In this document: one piece after another, positions 15,954 through 23,987 of the stretch | How positions within the stretch are numbered: position 1 is the first letter of the stretch | Layout of the letters: every line of letters starts with the position of its first letter | Assembly: GCA_029864565.1 (NCBI GenBank) | Contig: JAOTTD010000002.1 | Span: 75,885-127,985, forward strand | Reading direction: 5' to 3' | Length of the DNA: 52,101 bases | Origin: Thermoplasmata archaeon | GTDB lineage: Archaea; Thermoplasmatota; Thermoplasmata; UBA10834 | Notes under the pieces: generated by a model | The model's database searches: none | Seen by the model: only the letters and a program-made list of their open reading frames with translations | Told to the model about the DNA's origin: nothing | Translations under genes and position numbers: made by a program

Positions 15954-16253
15954 TCACTTGCTCTTGTAAAGGTCGATTCCCATCGCCCTTCTCACCTTCG
16001 CCCGCATATCCCCCTCGTCCACGCCGACGGGGATGACGACTGGGTCGACGCTGCTCATCATCCTGTCCATCAGTTGTTGCGGCAGTCCCGCGAGGTCCTC
16101 CGAGTTGACCGCCAATATGCCCACATCCTTCTGCTCCATCAGTTCGGAAATCGTGTCCTGCAGCCGATCGGGCGGCACGCCGTAGACCTTTTTGATGCCG
16201 GCGAGCCTGAACCCGACGACGAATTCCTCAGACCCGACGACCGCTATCTCCAT
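15954..16253 (-). CDS. atpF: A-type ATP synthase subunit F
   Basis: A 99-aa rotor-associated subunit. The start MEIAVVGSEEFVVGFRLAGI is characteristic, followed by a LINSE-type segment (VGILAVNSEDLAGLP) and the terminal PVVIPVGV region. It starts one base after the atpC stop, inside GGTGATGTGAGATG, a coupled start. Confidence 0.95.
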   Translation of the reverse strand: MEIAVVGSEEFVVGFRLAGIKKVYGVPPDRLQDTISELMEQKDVGILAVNSEDLAGLPQQLMDRMMSSVDPVVIPVGVDEGDMRAKVRRAMGIDLYKSK

Positions 16254-16254
16254 C

Positions 16255-17313
16255 TCACATCACCAACAGCTGTTCTATCACTTCGTTCGGCAGGCCCGTC
16301 GCCTTGCAGCGGGCGATTATCCTGATGTTGTCCACCTCGATCTTCTTACGAATCATGTAGTCGAGAATCGGGAGCACGGATAGCGGGTAGAACCTGCCGA
16401 ACTTCTCCGCGGTCCGCACGAGCGCCTTGTCGAGGGCTATGGTGAGCCCCGACAGCTTTCCGTCCTCCTTGAACCGCTCCATGCTCGCTTTGATGTCGTC
16501 GTACATCGACGACTTCTCTAGCGCCTCGAATATCTGGTCGATGCCCTCGGCCTGTGCTAGCGAACGTAGCTTGTCCAGGCCGAACTCCATCCCCCCTGGG
16601 ATGAGGTACTTCTGTATCTTCTCCTCGGCCAAATCCTCGACCTTCAGCTTGAGCAGCACCTTGAGATTCGTTACGTCGATTTCGCGGCGCACGAAGTCCC
16701 TCAGCAGCGCGGTCGCGTTGCTCGTGGGATCGATGACATCGAGGAGATCGTAGTACAGCATCATGTCGAGATGGTCCTCGAACGGTGCGAGCTTGCCCGA
16801 CTCGACCACTTCCCTCTCGACCTCCGGAGTGATTCTCAGAGAGGGGTGTTTAGACAGCTCCTCCATTACAGCCCTGACTGACTCCATGCCGACGAGCGAC
16901 CGGAGGTATGTCTCGGAGAACGCGCCCGCGGGCACGAGCGTGTCGATGATCTCGTCCTCGGGCGCATCGGAGAATTTTCCCCTCAGTATTGTCTTGACGT
17001 TGAAGGTGTCCCACCTGCGGAGGTAGTTGCCGACCATCTCCCTCAGGTTGCCCGTCGTGAAGCTGAGGATGGCTGAGTAGGTTGTGGCGAGGTTCCTTGT
17101 CACGGCGACCTCTATGAGGTCGGCCCCTGAGTGCCCAGAGGCGTAATGTGTCATCTCCTCCCGGTACTGAGTCTCCCCCAGGAACCGGCCTATCTCGTGC
17201 ACGTCCATGACCAATAGCCTTGAGTAGATCTCCCTCGACAGCAGGAACTGCTTCCGCGCTTTGACACGCGCGCATGCATATGCGTAGTTGCCCTTCTGTC
17301 CGAACAGCCTCAT
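16255..17313 (-). CDS. atpC: A-type ATP synthase subunit C
   Basis: A 352-aa all-helical subunit that links the central stalk to the membrane ring. It shows the family pattern of three similar helical repeats and the segment FNVKTILRGKFSDAPEDEI. I chose ATG at 17311-17313 because GGTGAGG lies 6 bases before it. An in-frame GTG at 17325 overlaps the atpE stop. Confidence 0.94.
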   Translation of the reverse strand: MRLFGQKGNYAYACARVKARKQFLLSREIYSRLLVMDVHEIGRFLGETQYREEMTHYASGHSGADLIEVAVTRNLATTYSAILSFTTGNLREMVGNYLRRWDTFNVKTILRGKFSDAPEDEIIDTLVPAGAFSETYLRSLVGMESVRAVMEELSKHPSLRITPEVEREVVESGKLAPFEDHLDMMLYYDLLDVIDPTSNATALLRDFVRREIDVTNLKVLLKLKVEDLAEEKIQKYLIPGGMEFGLDKLRSLAQAEGIDQIFEALEKSSMYDDIKASMERFKEDGKLSGLTIALDKALVRTAEKFGRFYPLSVLPILDYMIRKKIEVDNIRIIARCKATGLPNEVIEQLLVM

Positions 17314-17321
17314 ACGAAACC

Positions 17322-17879
17322 TCACCCGAAGAGCTGAGAGAATATCTCATTCATCCTCTTGCTCCAAACTTCCTCCAGCAACGTTTCGAACCGGTAGTCC
17401 AACCGCACGCTGCGGTCCTTGCTCTCGAACACGAGGCCGCCGCTGCAGTCTATCATGCCGGCCTTCGTGATCCCTGACGGGGGCTTGAGCGTGCCCTCGT
17501 CGGCTTTGTTGGAGTAGACGTAACAGTCTCCGAGGACGGACTTCGCATTCGCGAATAGTTTGGTGTACAGCGCACGGCGCTTGTCCTCCGGATAATCGCT
17601 CAGCTCGACCAGGATGCGCTCCCTGAGGTCCTCCAAGACCTCCCGCTGCGCGGCGAGCAGCATCTTGCGAGACTCGAGTTCCGCGCTCGAGAGCTCGTGC
17701 TGCTCCATCTGTGATACCTGCGATTCGAGACGCTTCTCCGCCAGCACGCGCTTCTCGGAGATGTCCTTATCGGCCAGCTTGATGCGCTCATCCCTCTCGG
17801 CCTCGCCCTGGCTGATGATCTCCTTCGCACGCTCGTCCCCCTTCCGGAGGATGTCTTCTACCAACTTCTCCAAGCCCAT
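17322..17879 (-). CDS. atpE: A-type ATP synthase subunit E
   Basis: A ~185-aa peripheral-stalk subunit. A long N-terminal charged coiled coil (LEKLVEDILRKGDERAKEII, then ERDERIKLADKDISEKR) is followed by an alpha/beta C-terminal domain ending with DYRFETLLEEVWSKR, the typical family end. ATG at 17877-17879 is preferred. A GTG at 17888 is in frame. Confidence 0.93.
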   Translation of the reverse strand: MGLEKLVEDILRKGDERAKEIISQGEAERDERIKLADKDISEKRVLAEKRLESQVSQMEQHELSSAELESRKMLLAAQREVLEDLRERILVELSDYPEDKRRALYTKLFANAKSVLGDCYVYSNKADEGTLKPPSGITKAGMIDCSGGLVFESKDRSVRLDYRFETLLEEVWSKRMNEIFSQLFG

Positions 17880-17937
17880 GGAACTCACGCTCTCTGCTCT
17901 GCAGCGACTTGCGGTTCGACCTCTTATCCGGTCCTGA

Positions 17938-18159
17938 TCATTCCGCGTTCATCAGCAGGAACGCGACGACGAACCCCAATATCACTATGGTCTCGGGAAG
18001 CACCATCAGGATCATTCCCTTACCGAACATCTTTGGGTTCTCCGCAGTCGCGCCGACTGCCGCCGCGCCAACCTGTCCTTGCGCCACGCCCGTGCCCAGG
18101 CCCGCGACACCTATCGCGACGCCCGCTCCGAGCAGCGCCAAACCAGTTCCTATATCCAT
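17938..18159 (-). CDS. atpK: A-type ATP synthase membrane-ring subunit K (proteolipid)
   Basis: A 73-aa two-helix hairpin that forms the ion-translocating ring. Helix 1 is Gly/Ala-rich with a Gln (GVAQGQVGAAAVGA). Helix 2 has the ion-binding Glu in MVLPETIVILGFVVAFLL. The Gln plus PET arrangement recalls sodium-binding rings, but the Tyr often found after the Glu is absent, so ion specificity cannot be assigned. A single hairpin (no duplication) means one site per subunit. GGAGG lies 9 bases upstream. Confidence 0.95.
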   Translation of the reverse strand: MDIGTGLALLGAGVAIGVAGLGTGVAQGQVGAAAVGATAENPKMFGKGMILMVLPETIVILGFVVAFLLMNAE

Positions 18160-18163
18160 CTCA

Positions 18164-20170
18164 CTACGCCTCCTGCTTTCTTGTTTCTGCGATCGAATGC
18201 TTCCTCTCGTAACTCAGGGGTTCGAAATCCGTTCCGCCCCCCTCGAAGAACTTGAGGAAGAACTCCACGTAATTCAACCTGATTGCCTGAATCCCCGCGG
18301 ACAACGCCCCGAGGAAGAACACGAAGAACATCTGAGTGACGAACAGCGCCAGTGCCCCGAGCACGATGAACGCCACGTTGCCGCTGTCGAACACCAACGG
18401 GAGCAACATCGAGTTGAACGCCAATGCCATCGCACCCTTGCCGACCGCCAACGCGGCCAATCTCGTATAGGACACGAGGTTCGTGAACAATCCGACCACC
18501 TCGGACAACGCCATCGCGCCCTCGGTGAACGGTAGCGCGACAACGCCCACGAGGATGAACACCACCGCGGGTATGGAGACGGTTATCCCGGCGATCGCCG
18601 TCGTGATGTCTGGAAGCGGGGCGAGCACGGTCGAGTTCACGAACTCGCTCGTCCAGGCGGCATTGCCAGCGATGAGCATCATCTCGGCGAACATGCCGAA
18701 CAGTATGAGCAACCACGCGACCTTCGCGAACGCATGTTTGCTGTTGTGACCGAAATGGTTGATGAAGCCGAGGGAGAACCCCACGGTCAGATGAAGCCAT
18801 CCGGCGAGTATCGATATCGCCAACAGCTCCTTGATATCGTGCATCTTGTCCAGCACTGGGTGGATTGGTATGTTCGCGACAGACTCCCACGAGTACTCGT
18901 CGTGCACCTCCGCCGGCGGGTGGAACGGCACGCCGAACGCCTCGGCGAACACGAACAGCCCGAATATGCTCGCCACCAGACCGCCTGCGAGTATGATGGA
19001 GCCGAGACGCGAGAGGTCCGGGGACTCCTTGAACTTCAGCCGCAGCGTCAGCCCAAGGAGAAAGAGCCCTGCGCCGAAGCCCAGGTCCCCAATCATGAAG
19101 CCGAAGAACAGAGGGAATGTGATGAACAGCATGAACGTCGGGTCGACCTCCTTGTACTTCGGGGTCGAGACGAGGCTCAGAAAGAACTCGAACGGCTTCA
19201 TGATATACGGGTTGCGCAGCTTCACCGGTGGCTCGTCCTCCTTCTCCTCGGGGAGCGCCTCAACAAACGCCAGCCCACAGCACGTCCTGTCCAAACCGTC
19301 GTGTATCTCCTTGGCGCGGGCGGACGGCATCCAGCCATCCATGACGAACGAATGTGCGCTCGTCGCGATGTGGAGTGGCGTCTCCGCTTTCTTCACCTCA
19401 ATCGCGAGATGCTCCTCTGACGCCACGATAAGGTCTGCGAAATGCCTGCGCGAATCGTCGAGCTCGGCCTCGATTCTTCTGAGGTCGCCCTCGACCTCTT
19501 TGATCTCCCTTCGGTTTCTGGCGACTATCTCGTCTATCTTTCCATCCACGTCCGGTAACTTGACTTCCTGGAAGCCATGGTCCGCCAATATGCGCCCCAC
19601 ATCGACCTGCGATTCCATCCTGGCGAAGAGCGCCACGGCGAAGCCACCAGGGTTCTCCGCCTTGAAGAGTTCGTGGTCGCCTGCCTTCTGCAGGATGGTC
19701 CCCTCGGGGTCCGTCCGACATATGCCGACGAAGACTGCCACATTGCCGTATTCCTTGAAGTCGCCGACGCTGAGTCCGAACGACGCGAACGGTTCCAGCG
19801 CGCGTATCTCTGCATCCTTCTCGCGTATGAGCGCCTGTATCTTCTGCTTGGACTCGACCTTGCCGGAGATGTTGAGATCCATGGTCACTAGTGCTTGGTC
19901 CAGCTTGTCCTCAATCTCGCGGACCTGCAGCCGCTCCGAGGGTTTGTGCTCGTCTATCTCCAACGAACGAATCATCGCCCTGAGCTTCAGCAGCTTCTGC
20001 GACGCCGCTGACGCCCGGGGGAGCGGTTGCCCGATCTTGAAATCATCGTCCTGGGTCGTGAAGTCTATGAGGTGCAATACCCCGAGCTCGTATAGCCTCT
20101 CGATCGTCACGCCGAGGCTGTCGATCGCGCCGACGACGACTACCCGGGTCATCTTCTCGGGTCTAAGCAT
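18164..20170 (-). CDS. atpI: A-type ATP synthase subunit I (a-subunit homologue)
   Basis: A 668-aa subunit that carries the ion half-channels and anchors the peripheral stalks. The N-terminal half is soluble with coiled coils (MLRPEKMTRVVVVGAIDSLG start). The C-terminal half has about seven or eight TM helices, beginning with DPTFMLFITFPLFFGFMIGD, and includes YTRLAALAVGKGAMALAFN with the essential Arg. I chose ATG at 20168-20170: it overlaps the atpH stop by 8 bases, whereas the longer frame reads through atpH. Confidence 0.96.
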   Translation of the reverse strand: MLRPEKMTRVVVVGAIDSLGVTIERLYELGVLHLIDFTTQDDDFKIGQPLPRASAASQKLLKLRAMIRSLEIDEHKPSERLQVREIEDKLDQALVTMDLNISGKVESKQKIQALIREKDAEIRALEPFASFGLSVGDFKEYGNVAVFVGICRTDPEGTILQKAGDHELFKAENPGGFAVALFARMESQVDVGRILADHGFQEVKLPDVDGKIDEIVARNRREIKEVEGDLRRIEAELDDSRRHFADLIVASEEHLAIEVKKAETPLHIATSAHSFVMDGWMPSARAKEIHDGLDRTCCGLAFVEALPEEKEDEPPVKLRNPYIMKPFEFFLSLVSTPKYKEVDPTFMLFITFPLFFGFMIGDLGFGAGLFLLGLTLRLKFKESPDLSRLGSIILAGGLVASIFGLFVFAEAFGVPFHPPAEVHDEYSWESVANIPIHPVLDKMHDIKELLAISILAGWLHLTVGFSLGFINHFGHNSKHAFAKVAWLLILFGMFAEMMLIAGNAAWTSEFVNSTVLAPLPDITTAIAGITVSIPAVVFILVGVVALPFTEGAMALSEVVGLFTNLVSYTRLAALAVGKGAMALAFNSMLLPLVFDSGNVAFIVLGALALFVTQMFFVFFLGALSAGIQAIRLNYVEFFLKFFEGGGTDFEPLSYERKHSIAETRKQEA

Positions 20171-20489
20171 CAGCTGCCCTCTCGAACTCTGCGAGCACGT
20201 ACGACTTGACCTTGACCGCGCTGCGCGTCGCGTTTGACTCCAACGCCTCGGCGCGTCGCTGGCCTTCCTCGAGGACCTTGTTCTTACGTGCCTCGACTTG
20301 TGCCCTCGCGCTCGCACGTCGGGTCTCGATATCTTTCATCATCGAGGCTTCGGCGGCTTCGACCTTCTCAAGCGCGCGACGCTTTCCTTCGGCCTGGAGT
20401 GAACGCCTCTTCTCCTCGGCCTGCTTGATCACGGCCTCGACCTTCTCCTCAGCCTCACGAATCTGGTTAAGGATGGCGGCCTTGCTCAT
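20163..20489 (-). CDS. atpH: A-type ATP synthase subunit H
   Basis: A 108-aa charged coiled-coil peripheral-stalk subunit (Glu/Lys/Ala/Arg-rich throughout), first gene of the H-I-K-E-C-F-A-B-D operon. GGAGGGGGG lies about 10 bases before the ATG. Confidence 0.92.
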   Translation of the reverse strand: MSKAAILNQIREAEEKVEAVIKQAEEKRRSLQAEGKRRALEKVEAAEASMMKDIETRRASARAQVEARKNKVLEEGQRRAEALESNATRSAVKVKSYVLAEFERAADA

Positions 20490-20522
20490 CTCGGATTGCC
20501 CCCCTCCTGCGCATGCCGTCAG

Positions 20523-20532
20523 GATATAAATA
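20523..20532 (-). promoter_or_regulatory. TATA box of the ATP synthase operon
   Basis: The minus strand reads CCTATTTATATCC around here, ~38 bp before the atpH start. This gives a short leader of ~12 nt plus the ribosome-binding site for the whole nine- or ten-gene operon. Confidence 0.65.
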
Positions 20533-20533
20533 G

Positions 20534-20740
20534 GCTGCTAGAAAACCGGGCATGCGCAACACATCGCACCGGCGCGTCTGGATGGCGGCCGGACGGGCCC
20601 GTCGTGCCGTGCATCCGATGCGATTTATCACCACCGCGCTTCGGCGACGCCGTCGAAGATGTCGCGTGCTGAGCGGCGCGTCTTGAAAGCAGATGCATCA
20701 GATGCGCAGAAATGCTCATTGCAAGAGTACTGACCTGTAA
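20534..20740. other. intergenic region with no supported gene
   Basis: GC-rich DNA between the divergent ATP synthase and clostripain-type genes. Short inverted segments occur, and a GATTTATCA near 20619 could be a weak promoter. I found no tRNA-like cloverleaf and no convincing reading frame. Confidence 0.4.
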
Positions 20741-20750
20741 GGTTTATTTA
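20741..20750 (+). promoter_or_regulatory. TATA box of the clostripain-family protease gene
   Basis: GGTTTATTTA, 85 bp before the ATG at 20831. This leader is longer than the near-leaderless ones usual in this window. Confidence 0.5.
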
Positions 20751-20755
20751 GCGTC

Positions 20756-20818
20756 GGGGGCCTTCGCCCCACATCGGAAGAGGGAGTCACGGGGTCGAAT
20801 CGGGGGCCTCTTCTGCCG
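20756..20818 (+). promoter_or_regulatory. structured 5' leader of the protease mRNA
   Basis: Two possible hairpins lie between the predicted transcript start and the ribosome-binding site. The first is GGGG at 20756-20759 with CCCC at 20767-20770. The second is CGGAAGAGG (20775-20783) pairing with CCTCTTC at 20807-20813 and continuing to GCCG. GGGAGGAGC, which binds the ribosome, follows at once. Confidence 0.4.
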
Positions 20819-20830
20819 GGAGGAGCAATT

Positions 20831-22192
20831 ATGGTGGAGCAAAGTGAAGGCAGATTATCGCCCATCAGGGCGTTTGGCGTCATCGCCATGTGCGCGCTGT
20901 TGGGTGCGACGGCGTTTGTCGCGGTGGCGACGGCGAACGCGTACGATGAGGATCTTCAGAGTGATGCAGAGGACTACGAGCCCTTGGACAACCCGAGGAA
21001 GTGGACCATCGCGATGTACTGGGCCAGCGACAACAATCTGGACGAATACACAGAATACTTCGTCGACCTTTGGATAGACGAGCTCAAAAACAGGGACGAC
21101 GTTGCGCTGTGTGTGTTCATCGACAGGCTCGAGCTTCCGGCCAACATCAGCACATTGACCGAGGAGGGATGGATTGAGCGTGCGAGCTTCGAAGAGATCG
21201 ACTCGGCGTCGCCCGAGACCTTGGCATCGTTCGTGGACTACGCACTCACGGAACCCATCCTCGCAGCGGACAACTTCATGCTGATGGTTCAGAATCACGG
21301 GAACGGCTACCTCGGCCTCTGTTCGGACGAGGGCGTGCCCGATTCTGATGTCTTGAAGAAGTGGATGTCCATAGACGATCTCGGGAACGGCATACGAACG
21401 GGCCTGGAGACTTCTGGCGGGAGCATCGACATCATCTCTCTCGATGCCTGCACCCTCGGGACGGTGGAGATCGCCTACGAGCTCAGGGAGTTGGCCTCCT
21501 ACTTAGTGGCCTCACAGATGGGCGTGCCGTTCGACGGCCAGAACTACATCGCGCTCATGTCAGGGTTCACGACGAACCCGGACATATCGCCGCGCGACCT
21601 CGCCTGTAAGCTGGTGGACGACTATGGCGCATGGTATTCCGCGCCGCTGCACACGCTGCAGACACTCTATCCGTACATGCAGGATTTCGCAGCGCTCTCG
21701 GTCGTGGACCTCAAGGCGCTTGACCCACTGAAAGCCGCGTTCTGCGATTTCAGAGACGTCGTGCTCCCGAAGGACAACGCGATCGGGATGCCGTTCAAGA
21801 CCGCCTCGATTTACGCGGACGCGTCGTTATGGATGAACACCATGGGGACCTGGTACTATCCGGACATCATCGTGATGTTCACGACCCTAGGTGACAGCCT
21901 CCGGGACAGTCGCCCCGACGTCGCCGAGGCTTGCGACGCCATAGTCGCCGCGGCCGATGACGCCATCGTGCACAATTGGGCCAGCTGGAGGTTCAGGGGC
22001 ATAGCGACCGGCCTTGGCGTATTCGTGTGCCCGTCTATAGGTGTGTTCCAGGCCTACTGGGACGCCGACGAACGGGTCTACAATGAGGTAGGACTTGACT
22101 TCGTAACAGACTCAGGTTGGGATCTGGTGATCATGGCTTACTCCTACACCATGAAGATGTACGGCTACGCCCCCATCACCCGAACGAAGTAG
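20831..22192 (+). CDS. clostripain-family (peptidase C11) cysteine protease, exported
   Basis: A 453-aa protein. One N-terminal hydrophobic helix (FGVIAMCALLGATAFVAVAT) serves as signal or anchor. Caspase-like C11 motifs follow: WTIAMYWASDNNLDEY near residue 58, the catalytic His in MVQNHGNGYLGL (~155) and the catalytic Cys in ISLDACTLGTVEIAYEL (~213). Clostripain cleaves after Arg; specificity here is unknown. The start follows GGGAGGAGC by 5-6 bases. It is transcribed alone, divergent from the ATP synthase operon. Archaeal members are probably surface or extracellular proteases. Confidence 0.9.
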   Translation: MVEQSEGRLSPIRAFGVIAMCALLGATAFVAVATANAYDEDLQSDAEDYEPLDNPRKWTIAMYWASDNNLDEYTEYFVDLWIDELKNRDDVALCVFIDRLELPANISTLTEEGWIERASFEEIDSASPETLASFVDYALTEPILAADNFMLMVQNHGNGYLGLCSDEGVPDSDVLKKWMSIDDLGNGIRTGLETSGGSIDIISLDACTLGTVEIAYELRELASYLVASQMGVPFDGQNYIALMSGFTTNPDISPRDLACKLVDDYGAWYSAPLHTLQTLYPYMQDFAALSVVDLKALDPLKAAFCDFRDVVLPKDNAIGMPFKTASIYADASLWMNTMGTWYYPDIIVMFTTLGDSLRDSRPDVAEACDAIVAAADDAIVHNWASWRFRGIATGLGVFVCPSIGVFQAYWDADERVYNEVGLDFVTDSGWDLVIMAYSYTMKMYGYAPITRTK

Positions 22193-22245
22193 GCAAACAC
22201 GCGCATAGCCAGGCGAAAGCGATGTGACGCCATAGCGGGCGACGT

Positions 22246-22728
22246 CTATCTCGAGAGTCGCTCCTCGAACTCCTTGGCATCCATACGTGTCACCGCGACG
22301 CCGGCCTGTTCGAGCAGCTCCAGCCCGGACAGGTCCGAGTAGTCGCCTATGTAAACGACCCGTGATACCTGCGCGTTGAGAATCATGCGCGCGCAGATCG
22401 GGCATGGGACGATGGTCGAGTACAAGGTCGAGCTCCGCGCGTTGGTGCCCGCCTGCATGAGGGCGTTCTGCTCTGCGTGCACGGCGGTGCACGTCTCGAG
22501 ACGCGTCCCGGACGGGATGTTCATCTTGTCCCTTATGCAGCCCATCTCCTCACAGTGTGGGAGTCCGCGAGGGTTGCCATTGTATCCGGTGCTCTTGATC
22601 TCCCCGACATCACTCACGATCAACGCCCCGATCTGTCTCCGCGTGCATGTGCTCCTGCGGGACACCTCGATGGCTATGTTCATGAAGTACCGGTCCTTCG
22701 ATATGCGCCTGTTGTGGTCTTCGGCCAC
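22246..22728 (-). CDS. dCMP deaminase family protein
   Basis: A 160-aa zinc deaminase. The zinc and proton-shuttle motif TAVHAEQNAL (His-Ala-Glu) and the PCPICAR pair of cysteines are both intact, and GYNGNPRGLPHCEE fits ComEB/dCMP deaminases. It probably converts dCMP to dUMP for dTMP synthesis. GTG start at 22728 with AGAGGAGAC ~8 bases upstream and a CTTAAAG box near 22772. Confidence 0.92.
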   Translation of the reverse strand: MAEDHNRRISKDRYFMNIAIEVSRRSTCTRRQIGALIVSDVGEIKSTGYNGNPRGLPHCEEMGCIRDKMNIPSGTRLETCTAVHAEQNALMQAGTNARSSTLYSTIVPCPICARMILNAQVSRVVYIGDYSDLSGLELLEQAGVAVTRMDAKEFEERLSR

Positions 22729-22874
22729 AATGATCAGTCTCCTCTGGCGGAAATGATGCTTCCCCTCTTTAAGTTGCGCCTCTGTGGAGCTGTGAAGGAG
22801 TCAGTCTGGGAAGGATAGATATATCCCAGCGGTGTTTAATTCGCTCGAGCGCCCAGGGTGCCGGGAGAATCACG

Positions 22875-23477
22875 ATGGCTAAATGGACGAAGGTCGCGGC
22901 GGCCGTGTTAGCAGCCATAGCAATCATACTATTGAGCTACTCCCTCCTCTTCGCGCAGGAGCCAGTCGCGGACGACACGACGACTCCGGGAATGGGTGAC
23001 AAGCATGTCTATACCTCGACGAACCTCGCGGTAATGGTCGTGTCCTCGTTTCTTATCGCGATCGCGGTCATGTTCATCCTGCTGAGGGAGGAGTACGAGC
23101 CCCTGCCGCCGTCCATGAGACCATTGCCCCCACCGCCTCCGGCAGAGAGGACTATTGACCCGGGCACGGTGAGTGAGCCGGATGCGGTTGTACCGATGGA
23201 CCCTGAGGATGCCGAAGACGCCGCCGAGACCTCGCCCGACGACGTGAAGCGGGAGACCTACATCATACTGCGGCTCCTGACCGGCGACGAGCGGATCATG
23301 TTCAAGGCGATCATGGACGCCGGCGGCGCGGCCCTGCAGAAGGACCTCATCAAGAGTACAAAGATGTCCAATGCCAAGGTCTCTAGGGTCTTGGATCGGC
23401 TCCAGGAGAAGGGCGTCATCACCAAGGATAGGCACGGTTCGACGAACAGGGTCAAGATATCCGTGGAGGATGTCTGA
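22875..23477 (+). CDS. membrane-anchored winged-helix protein
   Basis: A 200-aa protein. A signal-like helix (residues 5-27) and a second TM helix (~50-70) flank a short outside loop. A Pro-rich linker (PLPPPPPAE) follows, then an acidic stretch, and a C-terminal winged helix (~130-198) with a MarR/DUF-type pattern: LTGDERIMFKAIMDAGGAAL, then STKMSNAKVSRVLDRLQEKG. This is the architecture of archaeal membrane-bound transcription factors that may be released or may bind DNA at the membrane. GGGAGAAT upstream serves as ribosome-binding site. The signal is unknown. Confidence 0.82.
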   Translation: MAKWTKVAAAVLAAIAIILLSYSLLFAQEPVADDTTTPGMGDKHVYTSTNLAVMVVSSFLIAIAVMFILLREEYEPLPPSMRPLPPPPPAERTIDPGTVSEPDAVVPMDPEDAEDAAETSPDDVKRETYIILRLLTGDERIMFKAIMDAGGAALQKDLIKSTKMSNAKVSRVLDRLQEKGVITKDRHGSTNRVKISVEDV

Positions 23478-23632
23478 GAGGGGGGTTTTCAGCTCACTTT
23501 TCACCCACGTGAAAAGCCTGGAGGCACTTTTCAGCGTAGTTCCATATACCCTTTCAACCCAACGTATACACAAGATGCCCCGGGTACAGAAGCCGCTGTG
23601 CAGAGGGGCGCTATGAAGGAGGGAAACGAAAC

Positions 23633-23872
23633 ATGAAAACCTATGCGCTGCTAGCAGTTATCGCAGCCGTTGCGGTCGTCGGAGTCGCGGGCGCCGCTGT
23701 CGCCTCGGAGCCTGTCGCGGAAGCAGTCGGGCTTGAGGCGCTTCATCAGTGGGCGCATCAGCACTCGTGGCAGTGGTCCGGAGAGGGAACAGGCCCCCAC
23801 AACTACAACTACGACTACTCATACGACTACAACAGCTCCTATGAGACCTGCCCGTGCAATGTGACGGCCTGA
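23633..23872 (+). CDS. small exported Tyr/Asn/His-rich protein
   Basis: A 79-aa protein. The N-terminus is a clean signal peptide (Lys, then AVIAAVAVVGVAGAAVA) with likely cleavage near ASEP. The mature part is ~53 residues: a His/Trp-rich segment (LHQWAHQHSWQWSG), then Tyr/Asn/Asp repeats (HNYNYDYSYDYNSSY) and a terminal ETCPCNVTA. The Cys-Pro-Cys and the His residues could bind metal. The NSS and NVT sequons could be glycosylated. Strong AAGGAGGG before the ATG. Not recognised. Confidence 0.75.
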   Translation: MKTYALLAVIAAVAVVGVAGAAVASEPVAEAVGLEALHQWAHQHSWQWSGEGTGPHNYNYDYSYDYNSSYETCPCNVTA

Positions 23873-23941
23873 AAACGGTCGGGATCTCAAACCCCTGTCA
23901 AACCCCTTCACTTTGTCATCTGCGCAGCACACGCTAACCGC

Positions 23942-23958
23942 CTGATATACCGTATCAG
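23942..23958. promoter_or_regulatory. inverted repeat abutting the signal peptidase TATA box
   Basis: CTGATA (23942-23947) and TATCAG (23953-23958) are a perfect 6-bp inverted repeat around TACCG. They end one base before the TATA box, where the BRE lies. It may be a regulator site. Confidence 0.4.
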
Positions 23959-23966
23959 TTTTATAC
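23959..23966 (+). promoter_or_regulatory. TATA box of the signal peptidase gene
   Basis: TTTTATAC, centred ~26 bp before the GTG at 23988; leaderless. Confidence 0.6.
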
Positions 23967-23987
23967 CGGGCGGCCACTTTACGCGTC

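Noticed and set aside
18831-20237. 468-codon open frame on the plus strand opposite atpI, and similar long frames opposite atpB (12835-13995) and atpA (14428-15483)
   Set aside because: They are antisense shadows of confidently identified ATP synthase genes; the translations are low-complexity Ser/Arg/Leu mixtures with no family features.
20784-20810. GGGGTCGAATCGGGG resembling a tRNA T-arm
   Set aside because: The T-loop sequence is wrong and no acceptor, D or anticodon arms could be drawn around it.
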